11,632 nucleotides of DNA from DATAYF01 sp036272735 (GCA_036272735.1 DATAYF010000107.1:1-11632), one strand, 5' to 3'. Positions 1 through 8,599 are shown, counted from the first letter of the stretch. Translations and numbers: made by a program. Notes: a model not told the origin generated them from the letters alone.

Positions 1-340
1 GGTGAGACATTTCCGCTTTTTTCTCCTCAGAAAGAAAAGGGAGAGGGGCTTAGGCACTCGGGCTCGCCCGAGAGAGACAGTTCGCCCCAGAGGTCCCTTG
101 ACAACTGAGTGGCCGGGTTCCAGGCAAGCATGCCATGCCTGGGGAAAACATGCCCGGTCGATCACAACGCTCCTTTCTCGCAAGCAGTTCGTCTGCCGCT
201 GTGGGACTGGACGAGCCGTTTGTCAGACGGCCCTATACCTTGCGCAGGCTCGGTGATGTGTCGGTCGTTGAAGCTGAAGCGTGGGCAACCACGAGTTGCG
301 GTGGAGGCCAGACACAAGCCCCTGACTTCAGTCATGGGGT
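1..340 (+). mobile_element. IS200/IS605 right-end / omega-RNA-like remnant
   Basis: No intact gene is visible here, but the stretch is rich in stem-loops. CTCGGGC at 57-63 pairs with GCCCGAG at 66-72. A compound stem at 113-157 pairs CCGGG with CCCGG outside and CCAGGCA (120-126) with TGCCTGG (136-142) inside. A bulged hairpin at 319-339 closes the segment. The 10-mer GGCACTCGGG at 53-62 recurs exactly at 11351-11360 inside a second IS605-like element. In this family the 3' end of tnpB overlaps a structured omega RNA that ends in a right-end hairpin, which fits what is seen. Short open frames run through it (for example 135-389) but none has a recognisable TnpB domain. The body of tnpB would lie left of base 1, or may be gone. 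Assignment is from structure and motif resemblance only. Confidence 0.5.
319..339 (+). repeat. Subterminal hairpin of the IS605-type right end
   Basis: CCCCTGAC pairs with GTCATGGGG around a TTCA loop, leaving one unpaired T in the right arm. Imperfect palindromes with a single bulged T are the structures recognised by Y1 TnpA transposases of the IS200/IS605 family. I do not see an unambiguous cleavage tetranucleotide just downstream, so the exact element boundary is unresolved. Confidence 0.55.
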
Positions 341-362
341 ATCTGACTCTCTTTACTACTTC

Positions 363-415
363 TCCGAAAACCTGAGCGCGCAGCGCTAGCCACGACAGTG
401 GCGTTAGTTTTCGGA
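363..415 (+). other. Nested stem-loop upstream of the Rad52-like gene
   Basis: TCCGAAAAC (363-371) pairs perfectly with GTTTTCGGA (407-415). Inside it GCCAC (389-393) pairs with GTGGC (398-402), and CTA (386-388) with TAG (405-407). It ends 62 bases before the start codon at 478, so it could be a 5' leader structure, a terminator of upstream transcription, or the outer boundary of the IS debris. There is no U-run directly after the stem, so a classic intrinsic terminator is not supported. Confidence 0.4.
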
Positions 416-477
416 ATAAGGACTTAGTGCATCGTAGAGCAAGCATAGCGTTGACCATTGAACGGGAGTAACACACC

Positions 478-1200
<723 letters not shown>

Positions 1201-1237
1201 TTCGCTAACGATTTCTCTCGTTGCATAAGTTTCTGTA

Positions 1238-1304
1238 AGCGATAGCGTATAGATAGGCGTGTATGGGGTCGGGCCCCATACACGCCTATCTATACGCTAT
1301 CGCT
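1238..1304. terminator. 67-bp perfect hairpin between convergent genes
   Basis: Two exactly complementary 31-base arms (1238-1268 and 1274-1304) flank a 5-base centre, TCGGG. It lies 38 bases past the stop of the + strand Rad52-like gene and 58 bases past the stop of the - strand DUF4129 gene, the right place for a bidirectional terminator. Neither side has a U-run, so factor-independent termination in the textbook form is uncertain. It may instead protect 3' ends or be a dispersed palindromic element. The arms are far longer than usual terminator stems. Confidence 0.65.
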
Positions 1305-1362
1305 GGGTATCTATAAAATAGGTGCCAATATATGTATGTATCCCGGACACATAATCGTTCCT

Positions 1363-2841
1363 TTATGTATTATGCTCGTGGTTTGTCGGTAAATGTTGCA
1401 ACAAATGCGGCATCCAGATTTGTAAATACTGTTGTGCTTGCTCTTCGCTAAGCTTCCCACCATAGCGCTCTCTGCTATACGCGTCCGTCAGTGCCGCCAG
1501 GATAGCCCGGTCGCCTGGTGTGTCATCTTCTTCCTCACTTTTGAGCGCCCTTCGTAGCCGTGCCTGGTATTCCTGCGGCGTCTCGTGCGCCTGGCGTTGC
1601 CACGGACTTTGCTGCTGCTCCAACGCTAGCAAAAGTTCGCGATAGTGCGCGCGTGCCGAACCGGGTTCGAGTGTCGCCAGTTCTGTGCTTGCCTGCTGGT
1701 CGTGTTGGCGCTGCTGACGCCGAGCCTGCAAAATAGCCCGTAGCGACAGATTTTCCCGCTCCTCTTCCTCCGCGAATTCATCATCATCTTGCCCCGACCG
1801 GCGATGTCGCAACACGAGTCGGATAATCACAATCAGTACCACCAACAGCACCAGTCCTAGCAAAATAAACAGGATGGTATTCAAAAGTGGCGAACCCGGT
1901 TGCATGTGCCCCATTTTAGATGGTTGTATGTGAGTCGGTTGCTTAGATTGTGCTCTCGATATGCTGGATGGAAGCTGGCCGACAAACCTTGCGAAAATGA
2001 GGTTGAGCAGGTAGGCCAGACCGTAGAGTAGCTCGCTGAGGAGCAGCGTGAGAAAGTTCCAGATGGGGCCGAACAGTGTCCGCAGTGGTCCCAACAAGAA
2101 CGTTTCCAGCACGAAAGCAGCGACGACGATGGCGACCCACAACACGGTGAGCACAAACTGCCAGGTGCGCGTCGGGTCGAGTCGTGAATGTCCACTACGC
2201 TCGTGCTCTTTTCTAATTATTGCCAGGCGCGTGAATGAAAGCGCGATGACGCCCGTAAGAAAAAAGATGGGCAGTGCCTGTGCCAACTGACCCAGCATAT
2301 AACCATGAACGACTCCTGCGTTACTATTCTCGTTTATTCCTGTGGCGAAACGTAGCAGCGCCAATAACAGAACCACGACGACCACTACGAAACCAACTTT
2401 GAAGGTTTGGATGAGTCGTTCGTCCTGCTGATCCTCCAGACTGATCCACATCACGCCTCTGCGCCAGGCCCAGACCACGATGGCTCCGTTGACGATCAAC
2501 GCGACCACGTCGAGACCAGACAGGATTTGTAGCGCGCACACCAGCAGCAACACCAACGCCAGCCCGCCAATTTGCAGCGCTGTGCTCAGTCCTTCAGTAC
2601 CGCGCTCGTGTGCAATATGACGTGCCACCAGCGCCCACACGTGCAGACCGTATAGGATGATGGCAATTTCCCCGCCGTCTAGCAATGCAACGGTGATCTG
2701 TCCTGAGAGAAACAGCGGAAAAAAGACGAGCACCAGCGCTATCGGTTGTGCCTCCATGATGCTGCTGGCAAGCGGAATAATGATATACTCAGTCCAGTTG
2801 AATGCCGGACTCGTCCTTGCCGACTGCGTTGATGAGTTCAT
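1363..2841 (-). CDS. DUF4129-domain multi-pass membrane protein
   Basis: 492 residues. The N-terminal two thirds is hydrophobic, with about nine candidate membrane spans (near 34-50, 56-76, 88-108, 112-128, 148-166, 183-205, 228-250, 262-285 and 319-345). An acidic linker (DDDEFAEEEE, 352-361) leads to a cytoplasmic domain with the DUF4129 signature: AHYRELLLAL (398-407), ETPQEYQARLRRAL (420-433) and LTDAYSRERYGG (451-462). DUF4129 proteins normally accompany MoxR ATPases, DUF58 proteins and transglutaminase-like membrane proteins. Their precise role is unsettled; envelope or secretion-related functions are discussed. The start at ATG 2841 is supported by GGGAG seven bases upstream, so the gene overlaps the end of the DUF58 gene by 53 bases, implying translational coupling. 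No transglutaminase domain is present here. Confidence 0.8.
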   Translation of the reverse strand: MNSSTQSARTSPAFNWTEYIIIPLASSIMEAQPIALVLVFFPLFLSGQITVALLDGGEIAIILYGLHVWALVARHIAHERGTEGLSTALQIGGLALVLLLVCALQILSGLDVVALIVNGAIVVWAWRRGVMWISLEDQQDERLIQTFKVGFVVVVVVLLLALLRFATGINENSNAGVVHGYMLGQLAQALPIFFLTGVIALSFTRLAIIRKEHERSGHSRLDPTRTWQFVLTVLWVAIVVAAFVLETFLLGPLRTLFGPIWNFLTLLLSELLYGLAYLLNLIFARFVGQLPSSISRAQSKQPTHIQPSKMGHMQPGSPLLNTILFILLGLVLLVVLIVIIRLVLRHRRSGQDDDEFAEEEERENLSLRAILQARRQQRQHDQQASTELATLEPGSARAHYRELLLALEQQQSPWQRQAHETPQEYQARLRRALKSEEEDDTPGDRAILAALTDAYSRERYGGKLSEEQAQQYLQIWMPHLLQHLPTNHEHNT

Positions 2842-4177
2842 GCCATTTCTCCCTTCCTCCAGGATAGTGCACCGGCAAGCGATATAACTCCGTCTGCTTC
2901 TTTACCGCATCTGGTTCTCCAGTCAGCACCAGGTGCACCGCTGCTCCGCGTGCACGTACGTCCTCCAATAGCTCCAGGGTTGCATCATTGACGCTACTGG
3001 CAGCGCTCACCAGTACGACGGTGGTGCCGAGAGGAAAGAGATCGCGCTGCTGATCGATCAAGCGTTCGAGCGGCGTGTTATGATCGGGTAGCAGCCGTGC
3101 CAGGGTCGTCAGGATACGTTCGTACTGGCTGTGATCGGACGCGAAGGGAATATGTACGCCCGGCGGCGAAATCCTGGTCGTGCTGGCGGTGTGAAGTTGG
3201 TTCGCCTCTTCTGCCGCTTCATGCTCGCTTTCCTCTTCTTCGGGCGCATACAGCAGCGAACTATTGCTGAACAGACCCACCATGTACCCTTCATCCAGTG
3301 CCCAGGTTGCGAAAGAGGCCGCCACTGTGATCGTGAGTTCTTGCACTTCCCGGTCAACGCTGTTGAGGTCGTGCGCGTAGTTCCAGGTATCCAGCAGGAC
3401 GAGAAAGCGTTGTAGGCTGCTTGCCTCGTAGATTTTGCTTTGCAGCACCCCCATACGCGCCGTAGCCTTCCAGTGAATGCGTCGGGGATCGTCACCCATG
3501 ACATAATCCCGCACGCCCGCTATGCGTAGTGGGTCCTCAAGTAGTGGGCGATCCGTAGCACTCTCACCCAGGGGATGCGCCGAGTGAAATCCGAACACGT
3601 GCATAGGAACCAGCAGTGGATACACCACGATGCTGGCGCTGGTCGGTACCCTGACGTCAGTTTCCAACCAGCCAAAGGGGTCGCTACTGTGTAAACGCAG
3701 CGGGCCAAAGGCATGAAAGCCGCGCTCGGTGCAACGAATACGATACCTGCGCGTGACACGTTGAAACGACCAGAGTAGCCACGTGCTGAGCAGGGTATCC
3801 TGGTCGGTTTTTTGCAGTTGCCAACTTCTGCCTTCGTGCCTCGATTTGACGAGCGGTGGCGTGATTTTATTTTCGACCTGGAGCCAGGGCAGCGGCAAGA
3901 ATTTGTGGTTCTCGATACTGACGGCGAGCGTCACGTCTTCGCCAAAGAAAATATGCTGCTGGCTGACCTTTTGTTGCACCACGAGATGGCGCAACGCCAG
4001 TCGGTACCACAATTCTGGAATCCAGGCGATGATGGTAGTAAATAATGCGGCAAGAAATACCAGAGGCTGCTGTACAAGCAGGCTGAGCACAAAAAGTGCG
4101 GCTGCCAACAGGTACCAGGGACGACGTTTTCTGAACAGCTCGGCATCCTGCTCAATGGTTAATACATCCGTATTCAT
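2789..4177 (-). CDS. DUF58 domain-containing protein
   Basis: 462 residues. Two adjacent hydrophobic segments (about 20-36 and 38-56) anchor the N terminus, separated by a short QQP turn. An Ig-like beta region follows (about 70-185, including RGFHAFGPLRLHSSDPFGW at 152-170). The DUF58 core signature is very clear: DPLRIAGVRDYVMGDDPRRI (215-234), then HWKATARMGVLQSKIYE (235-251). After it comes a von Willebrand A-like half beginning VLLDTWN (260-266). DUF58 proteins are typically coded next to MoxR-type AAA ATPases, but none is visible in this window. There is no Shine-Dalgarno sequence before ATG 4177, and the predicted transcript leader is only about 35 bases. The downstream DUF4129 gene starts inside this one, so the two are cotranscribed. 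Confidence 0.88.
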   Translation of the reverse strand: MNTDVLTIEQDAELFRKRRPWYLLAAALFVLSLLVQQPLVFLAALFTTIIAWIPELWYRLALRHLVVQQKVSQQHIFFGEDVTLAVSIENHKFLPLPWLQVENKITPPLVKSRHEGRSWQLQKTDQDTLLSTWLLWSFQRVTRRYRIRCTERGFHAFGPLRLHSSDPFGWLETDVRVPTSASIVVYPLLVPMHVFGFHSAHPLGESATDRPLLEDPLRIAGVRDYVMGDDPRRIHWKATARMGVLQSKIYEASSLQRFLVLLDTWNYAHDLNSVDREVQELTITVAASFATWALDEGYMVGLFSNSSLLYAPEEEESEHEAAEEANQLHTASTTRISPPGVHIPFASDHSQYERILTTLARLLPDHNTPLERLIDQQRDLFPLGTTVVLVSAASSVNDATLELLEDVRARGAAVHLVLTGEPDAVKKQTELYRLPVHYPGGREKWHELINAVGKDESGIQLD

Positions 4178-4218
4178 TTTTTGAAGTATGAACTGTAAAT
4201 TTGTATGTAGTGCTTATG

Positions 4219-4227
4219 AGTATAGCA
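4219..4227 (-). promoter_or_regulatory. Extended -10 promoter candidate for the DUF58-DUF4129 operon
   Basis: On the - strand the sequence reads TGCTATACT, an extended -10 (TGn plus TATACT). No good -35 hexamer is seen at the right distance, which is acceptable for extended -10 promoters. It lies about 42 bases before the DUF58 start codon. Just upstream a short perfect hairpin (GCTGG, CGT, CCAGC at 4238-4250) could bind a regulator or end upstream transcription. Confidence 0.45.
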
Positions 4228-4249
4228 CGCCATGATTGCTGGCGTCCAG

Positions 4250-4332
4250 CATGAGTCATCCCGATTTTAGAGTGGCAGAAGCGGTCCCTACGTCAAATGC
4301 AACTTTTCCCTCTAAAATGAGGATGATTCATG
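4250..4332. repeat. 83-bp element with 23-bp imperfect inverted repeats
   Basis: The outer 23 bases (4250-4272 and 4310-4332) are inverted copies matching at 20 of 23 positions, one mismatch being a G-U pair in RNA. They enclose 37 bases with no evident coding. The unit begins 16 bases past the permease stop codon and may end the permease operon transcript. The long arms and middle spacer also fit a tiny MITE-like repeat. No target duplication is obvious at its edges. Confidence 0.5.
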
Positions 4333-4348
4333 TTTCCATTGCTAACCA

Positions 4349-5764
4349 TCACAACATAGCAAGCTTGCGCCGTAGCAGGAACAGGCAACCACCACCCAGT
4401 AGAACCCAGGCGCAGACAACGTAGGGGGCAAAACTCAGTGGTGCAGGTCCCGGAGAAATAGCCGATGCCAGGAAGATACCAACCATAAGCACCGTGCTTA
4501 CTACTGGTATCACAGCATGCCGGAGCCATTTGAACTGTTCCCGTCGTTTGCGTCGGAAGAAACGGATGCAGGAGATGTTGACCAGGATATAGATGAGCAG
4601 TATGAAGAGTGCATCAAGCGTGCCCAGAAAGCCGAACGCATTAATGGGCTGCATGAGGAAGCCCAGAGGTAAGCCACAGAGCAGGCCAAATATGCACAGG
4701 GCGGTGATTGCACCAAGCGGCGTGGCGCGTTTGCCGTGGGTGCGTGCGGCCCAGCCTGGCAATAAGCCATCACGCCCAACGGTATAAATGATGCGTGCTC
4801 CGCCGTTGACGATTGCCAGTGCCGCGCTGAAGAATGAGAGAATGCCTGCAATATCGATCAAACTGGCGAAAACAGGTCCTCCGAAGTGGTGGCTGATCGT
4901 ATCGAATGGCGCGGCATCGTTTGCATAGCCGCTTACCATGTTGGAGAGACCATAGCCGATAGTGGCAATGTAGGCCATAATGATATAGAAAATGCCAACT
5001 ACGACCATAGAGCCGAAGACTGCGCGCGGAATGTTGCGATGGGGGTTATTTGTCTCTTCCCCCAGCGTCGCGGCTGTTTCAAAGCCGATAAAGCTGAGCA
5101 CCGCGAAGATAATACCGCCGACCAGGTTGCCGTTTGCCGGCACCTCGCTGGTGGTAAACGGAGCCGCCGTCAGACCACCTTGCGTCCCGACATGCAAAAG
5201 CACGATGAGCGCTAACACGAGACAGATACCCATCTCAAACGCCAGCAGCGTGAGATCGACACTCAACGATTGGCGAATACCTATGTAGCTGATGGCGAAG
5301 ACAATGCCGATGGCAATGACAAACCAGATGCTCCAATTGATGTTCACACCGAACCAGCGCGAGATCAAGTCCTGAATATTGGCGCTCATGAGGATGAATG
5401 AGTACGGGACTCCGATTGCTATGCCCGCTAGGCCGATCCAGCCAGTCAGAAAACCCCAGCGGGGACTGAGTCCTTCCAGCACAAACGTGTAGGCAGAACC
5501 ACTTGAGGGCAGTTCACGCGACATTTCACTGTATTGATTGGCGACCAGCAGGGCGACGACAAAGCCCACGATGTAACACAGGGGAATAGCGGCTCCAACC
5601 AGACCAGCCTGGGGAATGGTGTTGAAAAAGATTGAGGCGGCTGGTGACATGACAGCCACCGAGATAACCACCGCGTGATGCAGGTCCAGGGTGCCCTTTT
5701 TGAGGGCTGGCGATCCCTGGGTCTGCGGCACTTCTGAAAAATTAGCGGGAGAAATATCTCGCAT
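4349..5764 (-). CDS. APC-superfamily amino acid permease
   Basis: 471 residues from ATG 5764, chosen because AAGGAG lies seven bases upstream; the in-frame ATG at 5788, eight codons earlier, has no ribosome site. The protein is a typical 12-span secondary transporter of the amino acid-polyamine-organocation superfamily. ELPSSGSAYTF lies in the first third, matching the family's helix III region, and SFIGFETAATLGEETNNPHR near the middle matches the conserved helix VI / loop segment. Loop RFFRRKRREQFKW sits late in the chain and the C terminus is short and basic (RRKLAML). It should import an amino acid or amine by proton symport or exchange; the substrate cannot be read from sequence. It is the last gene of a three-gene unit, 63 bases after the flavin oxidase, so its substrate is probably that of the PLP enzyme or a relative of it. 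Confidence 0.85.
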   Translation of the reverse strand: MRDISPANFSEVPQTQGSPALKKGTLDLHHAVVISVAVMSPAASIFFNTIPQAGLVGAAIPLCYIVGFVVALLVANQYSEMSRELPSSGSAYTFVLEGLSPRWGFLTGWIGLAGIAIGVPYSFILMSANIQDLISRWFGVNINWSIWFVIAIGIVFAISYIGIRQSLSVDLTLLAFEMGICLVLALIVLLHVGTQGGLTAAPFTTSEVPANGNLVGGIIFAVLSFIGFETAATLGEETNNPHRNIPRAVFGSMVVVGIFYIIMAYIATIGYGLSNMVSGYANDAAPFDTISHHFGGPVFASLIDIAGILSFFSAALAIVNGGARIIYTVGRDGLLPGWAARTHGKRATPLGAITALCIFGLLCGLPLGFLMQPINAFGFLGTLDALFILLIYILVNISCIRFFRRKRREQFKWLRHAVIPVVSTVLMVGIFLASAISPGPAPLSFAPYVVCAWVLLGGGCLFLLRRKLAML

Positions 5765-5827
5765 ACAGGCTCTCCTTGCATTGCTCATTTGTGATGGCGT
5801 TTGAGATTCTGTCGGGTTGGATGGTGT

Positions 5828-7198
5828 TCAGCCTTTGCGCTCTCTGGCTTCCTGCTTATCCGCGCCGTTGACCGTGGGTGGAAATGGACCGTCAGTGTCA
5901 AAAAGTTGGCGCAGGTAATCGTTGAGGAAGAGCCCTTGTGGGTCGAGTGCCGCGCGAATGCGCCGGAAATCGTGCCAATGAGGATAGAGCACCTCCAGGC
6001 TTGCCGCGTTTTGCGTGTGCATCTTGCCCCAATGCGGGCGTCCCTGATAGCGTTTAAAAATAGCTTCGACCTGCTCAAAATATGCTCGATACGCCATACC
6101 GCGATACATGTGAACCGCGATATAGGCCGATGTCCGTTGATATGCCGGGCTGAGCCAGATATCATCGGCATGCACAAAGCGGCACTCGACCGGAAAATGC
6201 ACTTTGAATTGGTGTTTGTCGATGCATGCGCCAATCTCCGCGAGCACGGTCTGGAAGTGCTCCATCGGGATGTTATATTCCATCTCCTGAAAACGGACGA
6301 CGCGTGGAGTAGCATAGAGACGATGGCTGTAGTCGATCTCGTCAACGGTAGCGATACCCATAGCGGCGACCTTACTGATGGATTTCGAGAGCGGCGGGAC
6401 CAGACGGCAGCATTCCGATAGCAGCCAGTACAGGCCATTCTCTAACGCCACTTTGTTGAACGTGCTCCAGAGATTACTGCCGGTGACGTCAGCGTCTGTC
6501 TCGTTAAGAAATTTTGCCTGCACCCATGCTGTATAGGGCATCCAGAAGAACTCAAAGTGGCTATTGCTCTGTTGGTAGGTTTCCAGGTTGCTCAGGCAGG
6601 TAGCCAGGTGTTCACGGTAGCCCTTGAAATGCAGGCGTTTGGCCGGGACAACGCGCAGTGTGACTCTAGCAATGACTCCAAGTATCCCCAGCGAGACCTG
6701 GGCGGCCTTAAAGATATCGGGATGCTGTGTCTCTGAACACTCAAGTACTTCGCCATTGGCCGTGACCAGCGTCAAACCCGCGACTTGTGTCGCCAGGTTC
6801 CCGAAATGGATACCCGTTCCATGGGTGCCTGTGCTGACCGCGCCAGCGATACTCTGCACATCGATGTCGCCAAGATTTTCCTGTGCCAGCCCATGTTGCA
6901 ACAAGGCATTCCCCAGTTGCTTGAGCGTGGTCCCACCCAGCACGGTCACCGTGTTATGTTCACGATCAATACTTTCAATGCCCTGGATTTTGTGAAGCGA
7001 GAGCAAAAGATCGTCGGTCTGGACCAGGGGCGTAAACGAATGCCCTGAGCCAACGATGCGCACATGGCGACCAGCACGCCCAGCGCTGCCAATTGTCTGC
7101 GCAAGCTCATCAATGGTGGCAGGCTCCACGATCTGCCGGGGTTGGGATTTCACGGAACCGGACCAGTTGTGCCAGCGAGGATGTCGTATCGTTGCCAT
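5828..7198 (-). CDS. FAD-linked D-arabinono-1,4-lactone / alditol oxidase-type flavoprotein
   Basis: 456 residues of the vanillyl-alcohol oxidase fold. The N-terminal FAD domain (about 14-190) has VRIVGSGHSFTPL (46-58); His53 in GSGHSF is the position that carries covalent 8-alpha-histidyl FAD in relatives. SIAGAVSTGTHGTG (116-129) is the pyrophosphate-binding loop. The C-terminal ALO-type domain shows FPVECRFVHADDIWLSPAY (335-353) and RPHWGKMH (387-394), both hallmarks of aldonolactone and alditol oxidases. It should oxidise a sugar lactone, sugar alcohol or similar polyol with O2 as acceptor; the exact substrate is unknown. No signal peptide is seen, so it is cytoplasmic. The start ATG 7198 follows AAGGGGAGG. 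The gene lies 43 bases after the PLP enzyme gene, a neighbour pairing I recall from actinobacteria. Confidence 0.82.
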   Translation of the reverse strand: MATIRHPRWHNWSGSVKSQPRQIVEPATIDELAQTIGSAGRAGRHVRIVGSGHSFTPLVQTDDLLLSLHKIQGIESIDREHNTVTVLGGTTLKQLGNALLQHGLAQENLGDIDVQSIAGAVSTGTHGTGIHFGNLATQVAGLTLVTANGEVLECSETQHPDIFKAAQVSLGILGVIARVTLRVVPAKRLHFKGYREHLATCLSNLETYQQSNSHFEFFWMPYTAWVQAKFLNETDADVTGSNLWSTFNKVALENGLYWLLSECCRLVPPLSKSISKVAAMGIATVDEIDYSHRLYATPRVVRFQEMEYNIPMEHFQTVLAEIGACIDKHQFKVHFPVECRFVHADDIWLSPAYQRTSAYIAVHMYRGMAYRAYFEQVEAIFKRYQGRPHWGKMHTQNAASLEVLYPHWHDFRRIRAALDPQGLFLNDYLRQLFDTDGPFPPTVNGADKQEARERKG

Positions 7199-7241
7199 CG
7201 GCTAACCTCCCCTTTGAGTCGATACTTTGCTGCATCTGTAT

Positions 7242-8489
7242 TTATAGAAAACATTGCCCGTCGCCACGGTAGGTTGTGACCTCGTCAACAATTTTGCCAT
7301 TGGAGACAAGTAGCAGGTGTGTGAAGCGTTCGCAAAGCTCGCCAGCTTTACTATGGCGCAGAAAGATGGGATCACCAGGCTTGAGGGCAAGCGGGCCCTG
7401 ATAGATGATGGGGGTCTGAACCTCTCCGGCTCCTTCGAGAGAGACGAGATGGGCTCCCTCTGGTAGATGCGGTTGTGGTAGCTTGTCATTATTAGCGACG
7501 CCAGAAGCCACATACCCTCCACCCAGGCAGGTATAGATGGGTGGATTGGCAACCCTGGCCTGCCGTACGATTTCAATGGCGAAACCAGCGGCGGGCTGAT
7601 AGCGGAAGTCACGATAGTTGTCGAAGAGCGCGGGTGCGTAGAAACCCGATCCAGCGGTAATTTCCGTCACTCCCGGCTCCTCACGCGTCGTATGTAGGCT
7701 TCCTGTACCACCGCCATTGACGAAACGTAGGGGTAAATTGTAGCTCTTTACCAGGTCGATGCTGGCGGCCCTGCGTTGAGCCACCTGGCGTTGGGAACGC
7801 TTTTTGAAGTTGCGTACCAATGCGTTTTTGGCGACCTGGCGCGGGTAATGATCGCCCAGGCCCGCGATCTGAGCCTCGTATCCCATGATGCCGTCGAGCC
7901 GCACATGCGGAGAGGCAACAATGCTCTCAATCACGGGCCGAATCTGGGCAACCGTGCGCAATGGACTACGCCAGACGCCAAAGTGCAGACCGGGTAAGTC
8001 CAGGGCCATATCGAGATCCAAACAGACAGGTATACTCACTTCGTACTGCCGCGCCACCTGTTCAATCTGTTTAATGTGGTCAACGCTATCGATCATCAAG
8101 GTGATCTGTGCCCCTGTGGCGATGGCGCTGGCAGCTACAGCGATATCGTGCCACGCGGGATAGCCGATCAACAGGTCGTCGAAGCCCTGACTTGCCAGGT
8201 ACGCTGCTTCTTGCACCGTGAAGCACATGATGCCCTGGAAACGTGTATCGACTGCCATGATCTGTTTGAGAATGGCGACGCTGCGTACCGACTTGGAAGC
8301 AATACGTACATGCTTGTCACCCGCGCGGGTCGCCACCTGCTGCATGTTCTGCGCGAAGAGATCCAGGTCGAGATAAGCGAATGGCATAGGCTGACCAGCG
8401 AACACATTTTTGTAGTAGTGATAGTCGCGCGGTTGGGGCGGCGTGATGATGGCTGAGGGGGGCGTAGCACCAGAAGTCGTGGTATTCAC
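7242..8489 (-). CDS. Fold-type III PLP enzyme: amino acid deaminase/aldolase (D-threonine aldolase-like)
   Basis: 415 residues. The N-terminal alanine-racemase-like barrel starts near residue 34 (MPFAYLDLDLFAQNM). RIASKSVRS (62-70) places Lys66 as the residue expected to bind PLP. CFTVQEAAYLASQGFDDLL (89-107), LDLDMALDLPGLHFGVW (157-173) and FVNGGGTGS (256-264, likely phosphate binding) follow. The C-terminal beta domain resembles the D-serine dehydratase type; His379 and Cys386 in RHSKAGELCERF are plausible metal ligands, as D-threonine aldolases and D-serine dehydratases need a divalent metal. Predicted reaction: retro-aldol cleavage or deamination of a beta-hydroxy D-amino acid. The start is GTG 8489, with AAGGAG seven bases upstream; an ATG two bases earlier runs straight into TGA. 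First gene of the operon with the flavin oxidase and permease. Confidence 0.8.
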   Translation of the reverse strand: MNTTTSGATPPSAIITPPQPRDYHYYKNVFAGQPMPFAYLDLDLFAQNMQQVATRAGDKHVRIASKSVRSVAILKQIMAVDTRFQGIMCFTVQEAAYLASQGFDDLLIGYPAWHDIAVAASAIATGAQITLMIDSVDHIKQIEQVARQYEVSIPVCLDLDMALDLPGLHFGVWRSPLRTVAQIRPVIESIVASPHVRLDGIMGYEAQIAGLGDHYPRQVAKNALVRNFKKRSQRQVAQRRAASIDLVKSYNLPLRFVNGGGTGSLHTTREEPGVTEITAGSGFYAPALFDNYRDFRYQPAAGFAIEIVRQARVANPPIYTCLGGGYVASGVANNDKLPQPHLPEGAHLVSLEGAGEVQTPIIYQGPLALKPGDPIFLRHSKAGELCERFTHLLLVSNGKIVDEVTTYRGDGQCFL

Positions 8490-8546
8490 ATTCTTGCTCC
8501 TTTACTTCAGACATGGTTGCGCCTATCTTAAAAGTGAGCGGTATAA

Positions 8547-8566
8547 TTGTCGGTACTTTGCGACAA
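8547..8566. promoter_or_regulatory. Operator-like inverted repeat upstream of the PLP enzyme operon
   Basis: Perfect 6-base arms TTGTCG and CGACAA enclose an 8-base spacer, about 60 bases before the GTG start. On the - strand the repeat is followed immediately by an AT-rich TTATACC that could be a weak -10. The spacing between half-site centres (14 bases) is compatible with a dimeric helix-turn-helix repressor. No regulator gene is present nearby. Confidence 0.3.
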
Positions 8567-8599
8567 AAACAACGTTTGTTCTCTTGACCACGTGCTGGT

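Noticed and set aside
1238..1304. Tyrosine-recombinase attachment site or phage att site
   Set aside because: No integrase gene, tRNA end or second copy of the core is visible; an isolated perfect hairpin is not enough.
5765..5788. Upstream ATG for the permease (eight extra codons)
   Set aside because: No Shine-Dalgarno before 5788, while the ATG at 5764 has AAGGAG at ideal spacing.
5801..6421. 206-codon open frame on the + strand
   Set aside because: It lies wholly antisense to the flavin oxidase gene, whose motifs are clear on the other strand; it has no recognisable domain.
5785..6438. 217-codon open frame on the - strand
   Set aside because: Alternative frame of the flavin oxidase gene, with Arg/Ser-rich composition typical of shadow frames.
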